Shown in pieces: positions 51,841-59,610 of a DNA stretch of 64,000 nt. This DNA is from Microbulbifer sp. TB1203 (GTDB lineage: Bacteria; Pseudomonadota; Gammaproteobacteria; Pseudomonadales; Cellvibrionaceae): NCBI RefSeq assembly GCF_030997045.1, contig NZ_CP116899.1, forward strand, positions 496,001-560,000. The letters run 5' to 3'. The first letter of the stretch is position 1. Each line of letters opens with the position of its first letter. A program made the position numbers and the translations under genes. The notes beneath the pieces were generated by a model, which saw nothing but the letters and a program-made list of their open reading frames with translations, did not search any database and was not told the DNA's origin.

Positions 51841-53040
51841 TCAAATGATATTCAGCTCTTTGCCCACTTCCACAAAGGCATCGATGCACTGGTCGAGCTG
51901 CTCCTTCGTGTGCGCGGCGGACATCTGGGTGCGGATGCGGGCCTGACCCTTGGGTACCACCGGGTAGAAGAAGCCGATTACATAGATGCCGCGCTCGAGC
52001 ATCTTGTCGGCCATCTGCTGGGCGAGGGCGGCGTCGCCGATCATCACCGGGATGATCGGATGATCTGCGCCGGCCAGGGTAAAGCCGGCCTCGGACATAC
52101 GCTGGCGGAAGTAGGCGGAATTCTCCCGCAGTTGTTCGCGCAGCTCCCCGCCCTCCATCAGCATGTCGAGCACCCTCAGTGATGCGGCGACAACGGCTGG
52201 TGCCAGCGAATTGGAGAAGAGGTAGGGGCGTGAGCGCTGGCGCAGCAGTTCGATAATTTCCCTGTGCCCGGAGGTAAAGCCGCCGGAGGCGCCGCCCAGG
52301 GCCTTGCCCAGGGTGCCGGTGATAATGTCCACGCGATCGATCACGTCGCAGTACTCGTGGGTGCCGCGGCCGTGTTCGCCGAGGAAGCCCACGGCGTGTG
52401 AGTCGTCCACCATTACCAGCGCGTTGTATTTGTCCGCGAGGTCGCAGACAGCTTTCAGGTTGGCGATCACCCCATCCATCGAAAAGACGCCATCGGTGGC
52501 GATCAGCTTGCTCCTGGCACCGGCCTGATCCGCGGCCCGCAACTGGGCTTCCAGGTCCGCCATATCGTTGTTGGCGTAGCGGTAGCGGTTCGCTTTGCAC
52601 AGGCGCACGCCGTCGATGATGGAGGCGTGGTTGAGGGCGTCGGAGATAATCGCATCCTCCGGGCCGAGCAGGGTTTCGAACAGGCCACCGTTGGCGTCGA
52701 AGCAGGAGGAGTAGAGGATGGTGTCCTCGGTGCGCAAAAATTCCGACAGGCGGGATTCCAGCGCCTTGTGGATATCCTGGGTGCCGCAGATAAAGCGCAC
52801 CGAGGCCATGCCGAAGCCGTACTGGTCGAGGCCCTCTTTGGCCGCCTGGATCAGGTCCGGGTGGTTGGCCAGGCCCAGATAGTTGTTGGCGCAGAAATTC
52901 AGCACCTCGGTTTCGTTGCTGACCTGGATCTGCGCGGCCTGCTGGGAGGTGATGATGCGCTCGCGTTTGTAGAGGCCGTCCGCTTCGATCTGTTTCAGTT
53001 CGTCGCGCAGGTGCTGGAGGAATTGTTCTGGCTTGGACAT
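51841..53040 (-). CDS. kbl: Glycine C-acetyltransferase (2-amino-3-ketobutyrate CoA ligase)
   Basis: The 399-residue PLP enzyme of the alpha-oxoamine synthase family has NYLGLANHPDL near the N-terminus, the PLP-stacking region SSCFDANGGLFE, DDSHAVGFLGEHGRGT, and the Schiff-base lysine in ITGTLGKALGGASGG. It splits 2-amino-3-oxobutanoate with CoA to glycine and acetyl-CoA. It is upstream of tdh in the same direction, as in most gammaproteobacteria. Confidence 0.92.
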   Translation of the reverse strand: MSKPEQFLQHLRDELKQIEADGLYKRERIITSQQAAQIQVSNETEVLNFCANNYLGLANHPDLIQAAKEGLDQYGFGMASVRFICGTQDIHKALESRLSEFLRTEDTILYSSCFDANGGLFETLLGPEDAIISDALNHASIIDGVRLCKANRYRYANNDMADLEAQLRAADQAGARSKLIATDGVFSMDGVIANLKAVCDLADKYNALVMVDDSHAVGFLGEHGRGTHEYCDVIDRVDIITGTLGKALGGASGGFTSGHREIIELLRQRSRPYLFSNSLAPAVVAASLRVLDMLMEGGELREQLRENSAYFRQRMSEAGFTLAGADHPIIPVMIGDAALAQQMADKMLERGIYVIGFFYPVVPKGQARIRTQMSAAHTKEQLDQCIDAFVEVGKELNII

Positions 53041-53082
53041 GGTGTTGTTGTCAGCTCCTTATTTTGGCGCTTGTGGCGCGTA

Positions 53083-53126
53083 GGGCGGATACCAATCGGC
53101 AGGGCTGCCGATCGGTATCCGCCCTG
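53083..53126. repeat. Near-perfect 21-bp hairpin upstream of kbl
   Basis: Arms at 53083-53103 and 53106-53126 (GGCGGATACCAATCGGCAG against CTGCCGATCGGTATCCGCC) pair with one mismatch and a 2-base loop. It lies between a small gene (53152-53367) and kbl. It may be a transposable palindrome or a terminator of the small gene. Confidence 0.65.
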
Positions 53127-53151
53127 CAGACCTTTGGCACAAGTCTAGTTG

Positions 53152-53367
53152 TCATCCCGCCAGCTCGCAGGCCTTGTGGGCCGTTACCGGTTCGGCGCTG
53201 GCGCGACAATTGGTGGCGAATTTTAACGCTTCTTCGGCGGTGTCGAACAGTAGCTGCCACAGCAGCTGCCGGTCGGTTCGCCGTACGGCGCGCACGGCGG
53301 TTCGGCTGCGCTGGGCGGCAATCTGAATTTCGATGACTTCGCTGTTGGATTGCAGTTCTGCGGACAT
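53152..53367 (-). CDS. Hypothetical 71-residue protein
   Basis: The frame is preceded by a strong ribosome site (GGAGGGACC before ATG), which is why I list it. The product is amphipathic with a central TDRQLLWQLLFDTAEEALKF and a conserved-looking end (VTAHKACEL); it has no signal peptide. I do not recognise a family. It lies upstream of kbl with a hairpin in between. Confidence 0.5.
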   Translation of the reverse strand: MSAELQSNSEVIEIQIAAQRSRTAVRAVRRTDRQLLWQLLFDTAEEALKFATNCRASAEPVTAHKACELAG

Positions 53368-53710
53368 GGTCCCTCCAATAAAAAGCTTGGAGGGCTGACG
53401 TGGGAGCGGCGAACTTTCGTTCGCCTATCCGGTTGGATTGCTCGCTTTGAACCCCATCGCTCCGCTACTCCCGCCGGCGGCACAGGGATGTGCCGCCCGC
53501 TTGGCGGGAGCCGATTGCGGACATGCGCCGCAATCGGCTTGTTTTGTCTTTTTCAGGGAAGAAAAAGCAAAACTGGTAGAAGAGCAAACCACCTTGCCCC
53601 GGTTGGCAGGTTGGCGTTGGCGTCAGCCACTCTCTTGATGTGGAGGCAAAGATAGCCATGTCCGGGTAGACAGTCAACAGCGCCGCCCCCTGTGAGGGCG
53701 GCGCGGAAGT
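53368..53710. other. Intergenic region with hairpins
   Basis: About 340 bases without a supported gene. It contains an intrinsic terminator (53510-53553) and a GC-rich stem GCGCCGCCC...GGGCGGCGC at about 53680-53704, just beyond the aldehyde dehydrogenase stop, which could terminate that gene. Confidence 0.5.
53510..53553 (+). terminator. Intrinsic terminator, plus-strand orientation
   Basis: A perfect 11-bp stem (GCCGATTGCGG with CCGCAATCGGC, 7-base loop) is followed by a T-rich tail TTGTTTTGTCTTTTT. No plus-strand gene is visible just upstream, so its transcript is unknown; it may also shield the region from antisense reading. Confidence 0.55.
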
Positions 53711-55144
53711 TTATTCCGGCAATTGTACGGATTTCAGTTCGACAAACTCGTCCAGGCCGGCTTCGCCGAATTCCCGGCCGTTGCCGGAGCGCTTGTAGCC
53801 GCCGAAAGGGGCGTCGTAATTGAATTCGCCGCCGTTGACGAAGCAGAGCCCGGCTTCGATGCGCCGCGCCACCGGCAGGGCGCTCTCGGCATCCCGGGCC
53901 CAGACGCCGCTGGACAGGCCGTACTGGGTGTCGTTGGCGATGGCGATGGCCTCGTCCATATCCCTGTACGGAATCATGCAGGTCACCGGGCCGAAGATCT
54001 CCTCCCGGGCGATGGTCATATCGTTGGTGACGTTGGCGAATACCGTGGGCTTGACGTAGAAACCCTTGGAGAAGTCCTCCGGTGTCTCGGCGCCGCCGGC
54101 CACCAGGCGCGCGCCCTCGGCCACACCCTTCTCAATGTAGTTGCGCACTATGTCCCGCTGGCGCGCGGACGACAATGGGCCCATCAGCGCGTCCGGGCCG
54201 GTGCCCAAAACCACTTCCTCTGCCACCTGTTTGGCGATGGCCACCGCCTCGTCGTAGCGCTCCGCGGGCACCAGCATGCGGGTCAGCGCGGTGCAGGTCT
54301 GGCCGGAATTGATAAAAACATCCTCGCAGCCCCAGCGCACCGCCGCCTCCAGGTCTGCGTCCGGAGTGATGATCAGCGGCGACTTGCCGCCCAACTCCTG
54401 GGTCACCCGTTTTACGGTGGGGGCGGCGGCCCTGGCCACCTCCACGCCGGCGCGGGTGGAGCCGGTAAAGGACACCATGTCGATATCCGGATGCGCGGCG
54501 AGTGCCGCGCCCACCACTGGCCCGGCGCCGGGCACCAGGTTGAATACGCCGGCGGGCAGGCCGGCATCGTGGATGATTTCCGCCATTACATAATCCTGCA
54601 GCGGTGTGTTCTCCGAGGGTTTGGTGATCATGGTGCAGCCCGCCGCCAGCGCCGGCGCCACTTTGCCCGCGAACTGGTGCAGCGGGTAGTTCCAGGGGGT
54701 GATAAAGCCGCATACGCCCACCGGTTCGCGCAGTACCAGGGAGTGGCCGGCTTTCTCGGTTTTTTCCATCAGCGAGGTGCGTTCGGCGTAGTAGCGCATC
54801 GCGTAGATGGGGCCGTCCACGTGCAGCCACTTGGTGATATGCGCCGGGCAGCCTAGGGCTTTGGACACCGCCTGGATCAGGTCTTCCCTGCGTTTCTCCA
54901 TGCCATCGGCAATGGCGTTGAGATAGTCCCTGCGCTCGGCGGCGGAAGTGTTGCGCCAGGATTTGAACGCTCTGCGGGCTGCGGCCACTGCCGTATCCAC
55001 GTCCTCGGCGGTGCCCTGGACCACCTGGCAGATTTCCTCTTCCGTGGCGGGGTCGATCACCGGGTGGCCGCTGCCGCCTTTGGAGGTCTGCCACTGGCCG
55101 TCGATATAGAGTTTGTCGGTGTGCAGTTTTGCAAGGGTCGTCAT
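53711..55144 (-). CDS. Aldehyde dehydrogenase family protein
   Basis: The 477-residue enzyme has the ALDH motifs: FITPWNYPLHQFAGKVAPAL, the general-base Glu in VTQELGGKSPL, and the catalytic Cys in FINSGQTCTALTRM. The C-terminal PFGGYKRSGNGREFGEAG is typical. It oxidises an aldehyde with NAD(P). It follows an AruI-like 2-oxo acid decarboxylase in the same direction, so 4-guanidinobutyraldehyde is a reasonable substrate guess, made from context only. Confidence 0.82.
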   Translation of the reverse strand: MTTLAKLHTDKLYIDGQWQTSKGGSGHPVIDPATEEEICQVVQGTAEDVDTAVAAARRAFKSWRNTSAAERRDYLNAIADGMEKRREDLIQAVSKALGCPAHITKWLHVDGPIYAMRYYAERTSLMEKTEKAGHSLVLREPVGVCGFITPWNYPLHQFAGKVAPALAAGCTMITKPSENTPLQDYVMAEIIHDAGLPAGVFNLVPGAGPVVGAALAAHPDIDMVSFTGSTRAGVEVARAAAPTVKRVTQELGGKSPLIITPDADLEAAVRWGCEDVFINSGQTCTALTRMLVPAERYDEAVAIAKQVAEEVVLGTGPDALMGPLSSARQRDIVRNYIEKGVAEGARLVAGGAETPEDFSKGFYVKPTVFANVTNDMTIAREEIFGPVTCMIPYRDMDEAIAIANDTQYGLSSGVWARDAESALPVARRIEAGLCFVNGGEFNYDAPFGGYKRSGNGREFGEAGLDEFVELKSVQLPE

Positions 55145-55163
55145 GGTTGTTCGGCCTTATCTG

Positions 55164-55218
55164 GTAGGGTGCGCCGTGCGCACCGGGGAGCCGTTGCGGT
55201 GCGCGCGGCGCACCCTAC
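55164..55218. repeat. Palindromic repeat with 21-bp arms
   Basis: GTAGGGTGCGCCGTGCGCACC (55164-55184) pairs with 55198-55218 with one mismatch. A single arm identical over 21 bases lies at 30532-30552. The right arm overlaps the stop codon of the ThDP enzyme gene. Confidence 0.7.
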
Positions 55219-56819
55219 AACGCTGTGATTTCAATCAGAGTGGGTTTGTTGTCCGCGAGCGCGGCGGCCACCGCCGGCCCCAGTTGTTCCGGTCTGTCGA
55301 TCCGGCAGCCCTCCGCGCCGAAGGCTTTGGCCAGGGCGACAAAATCGGGGGTGTGCAGCTCTACGCCCTCCCGGGCCACCTCGGCTTCATCCATAAAATC
55401 GCGGATCTCGCCGTAGCCGGTGTTGTTCCACACCAGTATCGGCAGTGGCAGTTGCTGCTCCACCGCGGTGGCCAGTTCGCCCAGGGTAAACATCAGGCCG
55501 CCGTCGCCGATCAGCGCCACCACGTCGCGCGGGCTGGCGAGCCTGGCGCCGATGGCGGCAGGCAGGGCGAAGCCCAGGGTGCCGTAGCCGGTGGTGCAGG
55601 TGATATGGCTGCGGGCGCTGTACAGGGGCAGGGCGCAGTTGGTGTTGTAGGCCAATTGGGTGGAGTCGGTAACCAGTATGCCGTCTTCCGGCAGCGCCTC
55701 GCGCAGGGCCTGGACCCAGGGGTAGCGGGCCTCGGAACCGGGCCACCACTCCTCGCGGCAGGCGCTGATCAGCTGTCGAACCTCGTCTTCGGCGATTTTG
55801 CGTTTACCGGCGTCGCCTTCGGACAGTGCGGCGTTGAGCTGTTTCAGGGTTTCCCCCGCGTCGGCGAGAATCGCCAGGTCCGGGTTGGCGTTGCACACCA
55901 GCTGCGCCGGGTCGATATCCACGCGGATCAGCCTGCCCTGGAAAGCGTAGTTGTCGCGCACCAGGTTGCGGTCGGTCTCCGCCAGTTCGGTGCCCACCGC
56001 CAGTACCACGTCGGCATCCTCTATACGTTTGCGCACGCAGTCGAAACTCAGGTTGGCACCGCCGCACAGCGGGTGGCGCTCGTCGACCACGCCCTTGGCG
56101 GCCAGGGACAGGAAGACCGGTGCGGCGAGCTTCTCCGCGATCTGCGTGGCATCCGCGCCGCAAGCCTGGGCGCCGCCGCCCAGCAGGATTGCCGGGCGCT
56201 CGGCGCCTCGCAGCCACCCGGCGGCGGTGGAGATCGCCCCCTCAGCGGCGGCGGGCGGTTGAGCCTGCGGGCAGGCCCGGTAATCTTCCAACTCGCCGGG
56301 CATGGGGGCCGAAAACAGATCGATGGGGATCTCGATATGCGCGGGGCCCGGGCGGCTGCACGCCAGCAGTTGGAAGGCCCTGGCCAGCACTTCCGGCAGC
56401 TGTTCCGTCGCGGTGAGCGAGTGCTGCCAGATACAGTAGCCGCGGCTCACGTCGCTCTGGCGCGGCAGTTCGTGCAGGCGGCCGCGGCCCATTCCCAGGT
56501 CCTCGCGGCGATTCACCGCGGAGATCACCAGCATGGGCACCGAGTCGGAGAAAGCCTGGGCCATGGCGGTGGCGGCGTTGGTGAGGCCGGGGCCGGTGAT
56601 CAGAAAGCAGACCCCGGGCCTGCCGCTGGCGCGGGCGTAGCCGTCGGCCATAAACGCGGCACCCTGCTCGTGGCGCGGGGTGATATGTTGCAGTCCGCTG
56701 CCCGGCAGGCCGCGGTACAGCTCGATGGTATGCACGCCGGGAATGCCGAAGACTTTTTCCACCTGGTATTCGCGCAGCAGGCGCATCAGCACCTGGGCAC
56801 AGCTGGGCGCAGAGGACAT
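55215..56819 (-). CDS. ThDP-dependent decarboxylase, AruI-like (acetolactate synthase fold)
   Basis: The 534-residue enzyme has the ThDP family layout: catalytic Glu in HEQGAAFMADGYAR (about residue 51), central domain with SRPGPAHIEIP, and the cofactor motif GDGGLMFTLGEL...NNTGYGEI. It resembles 5-guanidino-2-oxopentanoate decarboxylase (AruI) of the arginine transaminase pathway more than a biosynthetic acetolactate synthase; no small regulatory subunit is adjacent. I chose the ATG at 56819, where homology begins, with AAGGA upstream. The aldehyde dehydrogenase lies downstream, and pdxH is divergent. Confidence 0.7.
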   Translation of the reverse strand: MSSAPSCAQVLMRLLREYQVEKVFGIPGVHTIELYRGLPGSGLQHITPRHEQGAAFMADGYARASGRPGVCFLITGPGLTNAATAMAQAFSDSVPMLVISAVNRREDLGMGRGRLHELPRQSDVSRGYCIWQHSLTATEQLPEVLARAFQLLACSRPGPAHIEIPIDLFSAPMPGELEDYRACPQAQPPAAAEGAISTAAGWLRGAERPAILLGGGAQACGADATQIAEKLAAPVFLSLAAKGVVDERHPLCGGANLSFDCVRKRIEDADVVLAVGTELAETDRNLVRDNYAFQGRLIRVDIDPAQLVCNANPDLAILADAGETLKQLNAALSEGDAGKRKIAEDEVRQLISACREEWWPGSEARYPWVQALREALPEDGILVTDSTQLAYNTNCALPLYSARSHITCTTGYGTLGFALPAAIGARLASPRDVVALIGDGGLMFTLGELATAVEQQLPLPILVWNNTGYGEIRDFMDEAEVAREGVELHTPDFVALAKAFGAEGCRIDRPEQLGPAVAAALADNKPTLIEITAL

Positions 56820-57041
56820 GGCGGTTTTTTTTCCTTCATCTTGTCCAAAAGTGCTCAGGAGCCTAGCGGGCGCGCGCAGGGCGCGCAAGCGGCCGCAGAG
56901 TCTGCTTATTGTGGGACAAAATCGCCGGATAATTGACAATTGCTCCGGGCTGCAACGAGAAAAATTGCGCATTGGGGACGGATTGGGAAAAATCCGCGGA
57001 CTCAGTACACTTAGCCGCTCAGCAACGAAGGAAGTACAGCG

Positions 57042-57680
57042 ATGGAAATTGATCAGTGGCGCAGGGACTACCTGCGCGGCGGTTTGCGCCGCGAGGATCT
57101 GAATGCGGACCCGATGGAGCATTTCACCCAGTGGTTGCGCGAGGCGGTGGAGTCAGAGCTGCCGGACCCCAGTTCCATGTGCCTGGCCACCGCCGATGCC
57201 GGCGGCCAGCCCTCCCAGCGCATCGTGCTGCTCAAGGGTTATGACGAGCGCGGCTTTGTGTTCTACACCAATCTAGAAAGCCGCAAGGCGCGGGACATCG
57301 CCGCCAACCCGAAGGTCTCCCTCCTTTTCCCCTGGCAGTCGCTGGAGCGGCAGGTGATCGTCTGTGGCCATGCCGAGCAGTTGAGCCGCGAGGACGCCCT
57401 CATCTACTTTCGCACCCGTCCGCGGGACAGCCAACTGGCCGCCTGGGCATCGCGCCAGAGTGAGGCACTGCCGTCGCGGGATCAGCTCGAGAAGCAGTTC
57501 GAGGCGATCAAATCCCAATACGGCGAAGGCGAGGTGCCGCTGCCGGATTTCTGGGGTGGCTACCGGGTGGTGCCGGAAACGGTCGAGTTCTGGCAGGGCG
57601 GCAGCCGCCGGCTGCACGACCGCTTTGTCTACCGGCGGGAAGAGAGCGGGCCCTGGACGATAGAGCGGCTTTCTCCCTGA
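57042..57680 (+). CDS. pdxH: Pyridoxamine 5'-phosphate oxidase
   Basis: The 212-residue flavoprotein has the full PNPOx pattern: MEIDQWRRDYLRGGL at the start, PSQRIVLLKGYDERGFVFYT, a flavin-contacting SRKARDIAANP, and the C-terminal FWQGGSRRLHDRFVYRRE dimerisation domain. It makes pyridoxal 5'-phosphate. Homologues are the same length. Single gene, divergent from the ThDP enzyme. Confidence 0.93.
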   Translation: MEIDQWRRDYLRGGLRREDLNADPMEHFTQWLREAVESELPDPSSMCLATADAGGQPSQRIVLLKGYDERGFVFYTNLESRKARDIAANPKVSLLFPWQSLERQVIVCGHAEQLSREDALIYFRTRPRDSQLAAWASRQSEALPSRDQLEKQFEAIKSQYGEGEVPLPDFWGGYRVVPETVEFWQGGSRRLHDRFVYRREESGPWTIERLSP

Positions 57681-57747
57681 CAGCAGGGTATTCCCATAAA
57701 TAGCCCGAACTAAATAATTCCAAACATTTAACGTAACTACTCGCCTT

Positions 57748-57863
57748 CGGGACTCGGAAAAAGAATACCGGAGCTTGATGCGAAGGCCCTGATACCGGGA
57801 GCCGTTCGAGAGACGATTGCCGATGAGGCTGTTGAACGAACGGCTCCCGGCAGCAGGACCGCC
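57748..57863. repeat. Second copy of the dispersed ~110-bp repeat
   Basis: It matches 30371-30482. Its hairpin is perfect here: 57795-57808 pairs with 57837-57850 over 14 bases. The element occupies the pdxH-hscC gap. Confidence 0.75.
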
Positions 57864-57918
57864 CAGGCCTCGGCTTAGTGTTACAGGGGTGAGTAGTTAC
57901 CATTTAACAAGGAAAACT

Positions 57919-59610
57919 ATGGCTGTTATCGGTATCGACCTGGGCACCACCAACAGTGCCTGTGGCGTTCTGGGGGAAGAGGGGGTCACGCTGATTCCCA
58001 ATCGCCTTGGGGATGTACTCACGCCGTCGGTGGTGGGGCTGGATTCCGCCGGCAAGCTGGTGGTGGGCAAGACCGCCAAGGAGCGGTTGATCAATCACAG
58101 TGATCGCACGGTGGCCGCTTTCAAGCGGCTGATGGGTACCGATCACAAGGTGGCGCTGGGCAGGCAGATGTTCAGTGCCACCGAGCTGTCCGCACTGGTA
58201 TTGCGCTCCCTCAAGGAGGATGCGGAGGCCCATCTGGGCGAAACCGTTACCGAGGCGGTCATCAGCGTGCCCGCCTATTTCAACGACAACCAGCGCCACG
58301 CCACCAAGCTCGCCGGCGAGCTGGCCGGGCTGAAAGTGGAGCGGTTGATCAACGAGCCCACCGCCGCGGCCATCGCCTACGGCCTGCACGACAAGCGCGA
58401 GGGCAATTTCCTGATCCTGGATATGGGCGGTGGCACTTTCGATGTCTCCATCCTGGAATTCTTTGACGGCATCATGGAGGTCCACGCCAGCGCCGGGGAC
58501 AATTTCCTCGGCGGCGAGGATTTCGTCGAGGCGATGATCGACAGCGTACTGAAAGAGCAGGGAATGGGCAGGGACCAGCTGTCACCGCGCCAACTGCAAA
58601 ACCTGACCATGCAGATGGAGACCGCCAAGCGCCGCATCAGCCAGCAGCCGGAGCAGCGACTGGAACTGGAGATCGGCAAGCAGAAGATCGAATGGGCGGC
58701 CACCGCCGAATGGTTTGAAAAACTCGCCACACCGCTGTTGCTGCGCAGCAAGCGGCCCATCGAGCGCGCCATGCGCGATGCCGACCTGCCGCCACAGAAG
58801 ATCGACGAAGTGGTGCTGGTGGGCGGTTCCACGCGTATGTCCCTGTTCCGCTCGATGGTGGGAAGGATGTTCGGCCGTCTGCCCTCCTGCCACCTGGACC
58901 CGGATACGGTGGTGGCCATGGGCGCGGCCATCCAGGCCGGGCTCAAGTCCAGGAGCGCGGCGCTGGAGGATATCGTGCTCACCGATGTCTGCCCCTACAC
59001 CCTGGGTACCGGGGTGATCAACGAGGACAGCCCTGAACAGGGCGAGTATTTTATGCCGATTATCGAGCGCAACACCGTGGTGCCCGTCAGTGTGGTGCGC
59101 CGGGTGTGGACCGCGCACGACAACCAGACCGAAGTCCGCGTCGATGTCTACCAGGGAGAAAACCGCCTGGTAAAGAAAAATGTGTACCTCGGGGAGATGA
59201 GCGTTCCCGTACCCAAGGCGCCCAAGGGCGAGGAGGCCGTGGATATCCGCTACAGCTACGATATGAACGGGCTGCTGGAAGTGGATGTCACCGTGGTCTC
59301 CTCCGGCAAGTCCCACAACAAGCTGATCGAGTTTTCCCCCGGTGCGCTGAATGAAGAGGAAAAGGCCAGCGCACTGCAGAAATTGTCCAAACTGAAATTC
59401 CACCCGCGGGAGGACGAGGAGAACCGCGCGCTGATCGCCCGCGGCGAGCGCCTCTACGAATCCAGCCTGGGCGAGCGGCGGGAATATATCGCCCGGCTGC
59501 TGGGCAACTTCGACCGGGTGCTGGAAAGGCAGAACCCCGCGGAGATCAAAAAGGCCCGCGCCCGCCTGCAGGAAGTCTTCGACGAACTGGATGGCGAGGA
59601 CTGGATCTGA
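57919..59610 (+). CDS. hscC: Hsp70 family chaperone HscC
   Basis: The 563-residue protein starts VIGIDLGTTNSACGVL (phosphate-1 motif) and has LILDMGGGTFDVSIL (phosphate-2) and LVGGSTRMSLFRSMV (adenosine motif). A substrate-binding domain follows (TLGTGVINEDSPEQ, NTVVPVS) with a short lid. Length and sequence fit HscC rather than DnaK (about 640). I chose the ATG at 57919 with AAGGA upstream. It overlaps the J-domain gene downstream by a TGATG, which identifies its co-chaperone. Confidence 0.88.
   Translation: MAVIGIDLGTTNSACGVLGEEGVTLIPNRLGDVLTPSVVGLDSAGKLVVGKTAKERLINHSDRTVAAFKRLMGTDHKVALGRQMFSATELSALVLRSLKEDAEAHLGETVTEAVISVPAYFNDNQRHATKLAGELAGLKVERLINEPTAAAIAYGLHDKREGNFLILDMGGGTFDVSILEFFDGIMEVHASAGDNFLGGEDFVEAMIDSVLKEQGMGRDQLSPRQLQNLTMQMETAKRRISQQPEQRLELEIGKQKIEWAATAEWFEKLATPLLLRSKRPIERAMRDADLPPQKIDEVVLVGGSTRMSLFRSMVGRMFGRLPSCHLDPDTVVAMGAAIQAGLKSRSAALEDIVLTDVCPYTLGTGVINEDSPEQGEYFMPIIERNTVVPVSVVRRVWTAHDNQTEVRVDVYQGENRLVKKNVYLGEMSVPVPKAPKGEEAVDIRYSYDMNGLLEVDVTVVSSGKSHNKLIEFSPGALNEEEKASALQKLSKLKFHPREDEENRALIARGERLYESSLGERREYIARLLGNFDRVLERQNPAEIKKARARLQEVFDELDGEDWI

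Noticed and set aside
55113..56936. 607-codon plus-strand frame opposite the ThDP enzyme
   Set aside because: It is antisense to a well-recognised enzyme and its product is low-complexity Gly/Gln/Arg.
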